Positions 6,513 to 9,247 of a stretch of DNA of 9,247 nt are shown piece by piece. Numbering within the stretch: position 1 is the first letter of the stretch; every line of letters starts with the position of its first letter. The position numbers and the translations under genes were made by a program. The DNA is taken from NCBI GenBank assembly GCA_046759145.1, contig JBHIBR010000046.1, forward strand, positions 1 to 9,247. The letters are read 5' to 3'. Below the pieces are notes generated by a model. That model did not search any database. It was not told the DNA's origin and saw nothing but the letters and a program-made list of their open reading frames with translations. This DNA is from JBHIBR01 sp046759145 [NCBI: Nitrospinota bacterium]. Lineage in GTDB: Bacteria; UBA8248.

Positions 6513-6565
6513 CAGAGCGGGCTCCCCCGCTCCGCCCGGGTGCCGGCGGGCACCCCGGGGGCCGG
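6500..6565 (+). repeat. Type II dispersed repeat, copy 2 (double hairpin)
   Basis: This is 63/66 identical to 2925-2990, in the same orientation. The hairpins are 6515-6532 and 6538-6555. It contains the nagZ stop codon (TAA 6510-6512): the T at 6510 is one of the three differences from copy 1, where the same position reads CAA. It ends 30 bp before the csoR start, so it forms most of the nagZ-csoR gap. No T-tract follows it. Confidence 0.85.
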
Positions 6566-6595
6566 GGAGGGCTGAGGCAAACGGGGAGGAGGGAC

Positions 6596-6904
6596 ATGGA
6601 GAGGAAGAAGCAAGCGGGCGCTGCCCCCTACCTGCCGCCGGAGCTGGAAGAGGACCTCTTGCGGCGGCTGGCCCGCATCGAAGGCCACGTGCGCGGCGTA
6701 TCTCGTATGCTCGTGGCCCACGAGAGCTGCGACGACATCCTCATCCAGCTCTCGGCGGTGAAGCGGGCGCTGGCCCAGGTGACGCTAAGGCTTCTGGAGG
6801 GGCACATGGATAGCTGCGTGCGGGCCTGCGTGGAGGGAGGGGAGGGGCCGCGCGCGCTCCGGGAGCTCAAGAACGCCCTGGCCTCGGCGCTCAGGCACGG
6901 CTGA
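6596..6904 (+). CDS. CsoR/RcnR-family metal-responsive transcriptional repressor
   Basis: The protein has 102 residues and is a typical all-helical DUF156 protein that dissociates from DNA on binding metal. The family core is visible: LARIEGHVRGVSRML, DDILIQLSAVKRALAQVTLRL and LLEGHMDSCV. The ligand set Cys45, His70 and Cys74 matches Cys36/His61/Cys65 of Mycobacterium tuberculosis CsoR (constant offset of 9), and Glu90 matches the allosteric Glu81. The second-shell Tyr35 is replaced by Ser44, and there is an extra Cys78. This favours a Cu(I)-type site over RcnR (Ni/Co), FrmR or persulfide-sensing CstR, but the missing Tyr leaves the metal open. GGAGG lies six bases before ATG 6596. The next gene, nine bases downstream, encodes a MerE-like membrane protein, its likely target. 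No operator could be recognised. Confidence 0.9.
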   Translation: MERKKQAGAAPYLPPELEEDLLRRLARIEGHVRGVSRMLVAHESCDDILIQLSAVKRALAQVTLRLLEGHMDSCVRACVEGGEGPRALRELKNALASALRHG

Positions 6905-6913
6905 AAAAACCCC

Positions 6914-7123
6914 TTGACGCGTCGCGGGCACCTGGGATGGTTCGTGGCGGCATTCCTCCTTTGCCCCTGCCACCTGCCGATCTATGCCGCCCTCCTGGCT
7001 GGGACCGCCCTCGGCGCCGCCATCGCGGAGCGACCCCTCCTCGCGGCCCTCGCCCTGGCGGGCGCCTTCGCCGCCTGCCTGGCGCTGGGCTTCCGGGCGC
7101 GACGGAGGCTCCCTCACACGTGA
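6914..7123 (+). CDS. Small MerE-like membrane protein (CPCHLP motif)
   Basis: The protein has 69 residues with two predicted membrane helices (about 7-30 and 39-60) and a basic C-terminal tail (RARRRLPHT). The first helix carries CPCHLPIYAALLAGTALGA (Cys17, Cys19, His20). This closely resembles the CPCHLPI...LAGT signature of MerE, a small broad-specificity mercury transporter of mer operons (about 78 residues in Tn21). No merR, merT, merP or merA is present, and the upstream regulator is CsoR-type rather than MerR. TTG 6914 is the furthest upstream candidate start, nine bases after csoR, without a clear Shine-Dalgarno; GTG 6944 is an alternative but would shorten the first helix. Translation may be coupled to csoR. 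The stop overlaps the end of ychF on the opposite strand by 10 bp. Substrate (Hg, Cu or other) unproven. Confidence 0.75.
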   Translation: MTRRGHLGWFVAAFLLCPCHLPIYAALLAGTALGAAIAERPLLAALALAGAFAACLALGFRARRRLPHT

Positions 7124-8217
7124 AACCGCACCTGGATCACGTCCCCGTCCTGGACCGGGTAGTCCTTCCCCTCGAGGCGGAGCTGCCCCTTCTCCCGGGC
7201 GGCGGCGAGGCCGCCTAGGCGCAGCAGGTCCTCCCATCCTAGCACCTCCGCCCGGATGAACCCCCGCTCCAGGTCGGAGTGTACGGTGCCGGCCGCCCGC
7301 AGTGCGGTGGTGCCGCGCGGCACGGTCCAGGCGCGGAGCTCGCGCTCGTTGCCGGTGAAGAAGGTGATGAGGCCGAGCAGAGCGAGCGAGACTGCCACCA
7401 CGCGCTCCCGGGCGGGGGTCTCGATGCCGTAGTCCTCCAGGAAGGCCGCCCGGTCCTCGAGGGAGAGCTCGGCGAGCTCCGCCTCGAGCTTGGCGCACAG
7501 GGTGAGAGAAGCCAGGCCCGGCTCCTCCGAGGGTATCCCGAGGGCGGATGCGGGCTCGGCGTAGGCGCCCGAGCGGAGCTGCTCCTCGTCCGCGTTCACG
7601 ACGGCGAGGAGGGGCTTCGCGCTCAAGAAGCCGAACCCCTTGAGGCGGGGGGATTCCTCCTCGCTCAGGGAAAGCGCCCGCAGGGGCCTCTCCCCCTCGA
7701 GCTCCCCCCGCAACCGCTCCAGGAGGGCGAGCTCCTCCTTCTCCTCTGCCCGGCCCGTCTTGGGGATGGATTTGGCAAGACGCTCCGCCCGCCGCTCCAC
7801 CACCGTCAGGTCGCGCAGGAGGAGTTCCAGGTGAGCGTCGGCGAGATCCCGCGCCGGGTCCACCGAGCCGCGCGGGTGGGGCACGGCGGGGTCCTCGAAG
7901 GCGCGAAGGACGAGCAGCAGCGCGTCCGCCGCCTGGAGCGCCGGGGGGATGGCGTCGGCCTCGGTGCGGCGGACCGCACGGTCGCGGCCGGCCGGCCCGG
8001 TGCCCAGGCCGGGCACGTAGGCATACTCCACCTGGGCGTAAGTGACCTTCTTGGGCCGGATGAGGGCCGCGAGCCGGTCCACGCGGGGGTCCGCCACCGG
8101 GACGGCGGCGAGCCGCGGGGCGTGAGGTCCAGGGGCTGCCTCCGCCCGCGCCCCCGTGAGGGCGCGGAAGAGGGTGCTCTTGCCGCTCGCGGGTAGGCCG
8201 ACGATGCCGACCTTCAT
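7114..8217 (-). CDS. ychF: YchF/OLA1-type P-loop ATPase, divergent
   Basis: The protein has 367 residues, full length for YchF (usually ~363). The N-terminal G domain has P-loop GLPASGKS (7-14; canonical form GLPNVGKS). The helical insertion is present (about 100-190, with FEDP, GSVDP and ELLLRDLTVVERRAERLAK), then NADEE at 208-212 in the G4 position (YchF proteins use a non-GTP-specific N-x-x-E here, consistent with ATP preference). The C-terminal TGS domain is very well conserved: LGLITFFTGNERELRAWTVP, AAGTVHSDLERGFIRAEV, EGKDYPVQDGDVIQVRF. The G3 Asp of the usual DIAGL motif is replaced (YVPGL at 67-71), so nucleotide hydrolysis may be altered. YchF associates with ribosomes and affects stress responses. 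ATG 8217 has GGAG six bases upstream. It follows the gamma-glutamyl hydrolase gene by 64 bp on the same strand. Confidence 0.93.
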   Translation of the reverse strand: MKVGIVGLPASGKSTLFRALTGARAEAAPGPHAPRLAAVPVADPRVDRLAALIRPKKVTYAQVEYAYVPGLGTGPAGRDRAVRRTEADAIPPALQAADALLLVLRAFEDPAVPHPRGSVDPARDLADAHLELLLRDLTVVERRAERLAKSIPKTGRAEEKEELALLERLRGELEGERPLRALSLSEEESPRLKGFGFLSAKPLLAVVNADEEQLRSGAYAEPASALGIPSEEPGLASLTLCAKLEAELAELSLEDRAAFLEDYGIETPARERVVAVSLALLGLITFFTGNERELRAWTVPRGTTALRAAGTVHSDLERGFIRAEVLGWEDLLRLGGLAAAREKGQLRLEGKDYPVQDGDVIQVRFHV

Positions 8218-8281
8218 CGGTCACTCCACCGGCGCTATCCCCGACCGGGATGCGCGAGGCGAGGACGAGGGAGGTCCGCCC

Positions 8282-9040
8282 TCAGCGGGACCGGAGCGAG
8301 GAGGTCGGGTGCGCCGCCTCCACGAAGCGGCGCAGGATGCGGGCGGAGCTCTCTTCTTCGTCGAACAGGGCCTCGGGGTGCCACTGCACGCCCAGGAGGA
8401 ATCTCGCCTCCCCCTCCCCCTCGATGGCCTCCACCACCCCGTCCTCGGCCCGGGCGCTCACCCGAAAGCCCCGGCCCACCCCCTTGACGGACTGGTGGTG
8501 GTAGCTGTTCACCCGCACGCGGGCCGCGCCCATGAGCTCGGCCAGGAAGGAGCCGCTCTCCACCTCCGCGCCGTGATAGGTGAAATCCGCCTCTCCCTCG
8601 GGTCGGTGGGGGAGGCTGCCGGCTATCTGGGAGGGGATGTCCTGGTAGAGGCTCCCCCCCGCCGCCACGTTCAGCACCTGGGTGCCGCCGCAGATGCCAA
8701 GCAGGGGGAGATCCCGCGCCATGGCCTCCCGCGCGAGGGCGAGCTCGAAGCGGCCGCGCTTGGGGTTCAAGGGCCCGCAGGCGGGCAGCACCTCCTCCCC
8801 GTAGAGGGAGGGCTCGAGGTCGTCGCCTGCGCCGGAGATGAGGAGCCCGTCCAGTGCGTCCAGCACCTCGGGCGCGGCCTCCAGGTCCTCCTGGGCGGGA
8901 ACCAGGATGGGGAGACCACCCGCGCTTAGGACGGCGCGCACGTAGTCCCCCTTGAGGAAGTGGATCTCCTGCTTGCTCCGGCTCTCGGGGATGCCCCGAA
9001 GTTTCAGGTCGCAGGTGATGCCGATGCGGGGAGAGCCCAT
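8282..9040 (-). CDS. Class I glutamine-amidotransferase-fold gamma-glutamyl hydrolase (PuuD / peptidase C26 type)
   Basis: The protein has 252 residues, matching PuuD-family length (~254). It opens with RIGITCD, contains the helix KGDYVRAVLSAGGLPILVP and the DGLLISGAGDDLEPSLYGE segment, the nucleophile elbow LLGICGGTQVLN (Cys117), VNSYHHQSVK, and the His/Glu of the triad in GVQWHPEALF (His221, Glu223). The family hydrolyses gamma-glutamyl amides, for example gamma-glutamyl-GABA in putrescine catabolism; no other puu genes are nearby, so the substrate is open. The GICGG elbow differs from the common GICRG. ATG 9040 starts exactly where family members begin and has a GAGAGAAGAG stretch six bases upstream. 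The frame stays open to 9232, but that portion is repeat-derived. It likely forms an operon with ychF. Confidence 0.88.
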   Translation of the reverse strand: MGSPRIGITCDLKLRGIPESRSKQEIHFLKGDYVRAVLSAGGLPILVPAQEDLEAAPEVLDALDGLLISGAGDDLEPSLYGEEVLPACGPLNPKRGRFELALAREAMARDLPLLGICGGTQVLNVAAGGSLYQDIPSQIAGSLPHRPEGEADFTYHGAEVESGSFLAELMGAARVRVNSYHHQSVKGVGRGFRVSARAEDGVVEAIEGEGEARFLLGVQWHPEALFDEEESSARILRRFVEAAHPTSSLRSR

Positions 9041-9112
9041 GGGCAGCTCTTCTCTCAGGGCGGCTCGCCCAGCAAGGAGCGGACGGCAGGGGGCAGGTAG
9101 ATGCCCTCCAGG
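9041..9112. other. Upstream region of the gamma-glutamyl hydrolase gene
   Basis: Apart from the AG-rich ribosome binding stretch next to 9040, I see no recognisable promoter or operator in this 72-bp leader. The frame of the gene happens to stay open through it, but there is no family homology. Confidence 0.5.
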
Positions 9113-9222
9113 GGCCAAGCAGCCCCGGGCGGGGAACCCCAAGCGGCAGGCCGCTTGGGGGGTACCCCAGCGCGCGGGCGCGCTGGGGGCCCCTTGGGGA
9201 CCCCGGGCGGGGGGCTGGCACC
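9113..9222. repeat. Type I repeat island: two different 24-nt hairpins
   Basis: Hairpin 1 (9137-9160) has arms CCCCAAGCGGC and GCCGCTTGGGG with an AG loop. Hairpin 2 (9165-9188) has arms CCCCAGCGCGC and GCGCGCTGGGG with a GG loop. Compared with the single-hairpin copy at 6409-6480, the same outer flanks (GGGGCCAAGC at 9113; TTGGGGACCCCGGGC near 9194-9208) are separated by an extra hairpin unit. The island lies about 75-180 bp upstream of the gamma-glutamyl hydrolase start. Bases 9223-9247 run to the window edge and cannot be assigned. Confidence 0.85.
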
Positions 9223-9247
9223 CCCTGCGCAAGCGCCGCGGAGATAG

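Noticed and set aside
6535-6566. G/C-tract palindrome before csoR as its operator
   Set aside because: The same sequence stands before the unrelated GT4 gene as part of the type II repeat, so it is not specific to csoR; a regulatory role for CsoR here has no direct support.
6914-6919. TTGACG as a -35 box inside the csoR-merE gap
   Set aside because: No matching -10 box at 16-18 bp in the GC-rich sequence downstream; the TTG is better read as a candidate start codon.
6785-8224. Long alternative frame over ychF and csoR on the minus strand
   Set aside because: It has low-complexity Arg/Pro/Gly composition, no motifs, and covers well-identified genes.
5171-9222. Repeated palindromes as a CRISPR array
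   Set aside because: The hairpins are not regularly spaced with unique spacers, their repeat units differ in sequence, and no cas gene is present.
2780-9222. Insertion sequence or transposon
   Set aside because: No transposase, integrase or RAYT-like gene is present in the window; the repeats could be non-autonomous, but no target-site duplication could be identified.
9041-9232. N-terminal extension of the gamma-glutamyl hydrolase
   Set aside because: The family starts at RIGITCD right after ATG 9040; the upstream codons lie partly in a type I repeat island and read as Pro/Ala/Gly-rich filler.

Overview
The window comes from a GC-rich bacterial chromosome (roughly 70% G+C by eye, with strong third-position G/C in every gene). 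It opens inside a 23S rRNA gene, followed by a complete 5S rRNA and a textbook intrinsic terminator, so the left end is the 3' end of an rRNA operon. The 23S and 5S sequences and the genes are bacterial. I cannot fix the phylum from this stretch; the CDSs look like those of a GC-rich, non-model lineage.

Layout. 1-626: end of the rRNA operon (+). 652-1467 (-): exported DUF4412-like protein with its own promoter. 1468-1696: divergent promoter region. 1697-5066 (+): GNAT/FemAB-fold acyltransferase (BioF2-like), GT4 glycosyltransferase and PIG-L-family N-deacetylase, a plausible operon. 5265-6512 (+): NagZ-type beta-N-acetylhexosaminidase. 6596-7123 (+): CsoR-family metal-sensing repressor and a tiny MerE-like membrane protein. 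7114-9040 (-): divergent YchF/OLA1-type ATPase preceded by a class I glutamine-amidotransferase-fold gamma-glutamyl hydrolase (PuuD/peptidase C26). The MerE-like gene and ychF converge and overlap by 10 bp.

The most unusual content is between the genes. Four islands (2780-2990, 5069-5264, 6409-6565, 9113-9222) are built from three kinds of dispersed repeat. Type I is a 24-nt hairpin whose arms vary in sequence but stay complementary (five copies in three islands). Type II is a 66-bp double hairpin (two copies, 63/66 identical). Type III is a 96-97-bp element (two inverted copies flanking the GT4/deacetylase pair). The modules occur in different combinations and run into coding sequence: they supply the last ~34 residues and the stop codon of nagZ, sit next to its Shine-Dalgarno sequence, and abut the GT4 start codon. 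No transposase is present in the window.

Glycosyltransferase, deacetylase and N-acyltransferase together match the logic of MshA/MshB/MshD-type pseudo-disaccharide (low-molecular-weight thiol) pathways, but the product is unproven. NagZ acts in cell-wall recycling, and CsoR plus the MerE-like protein suggest a small metal-responsive unit.
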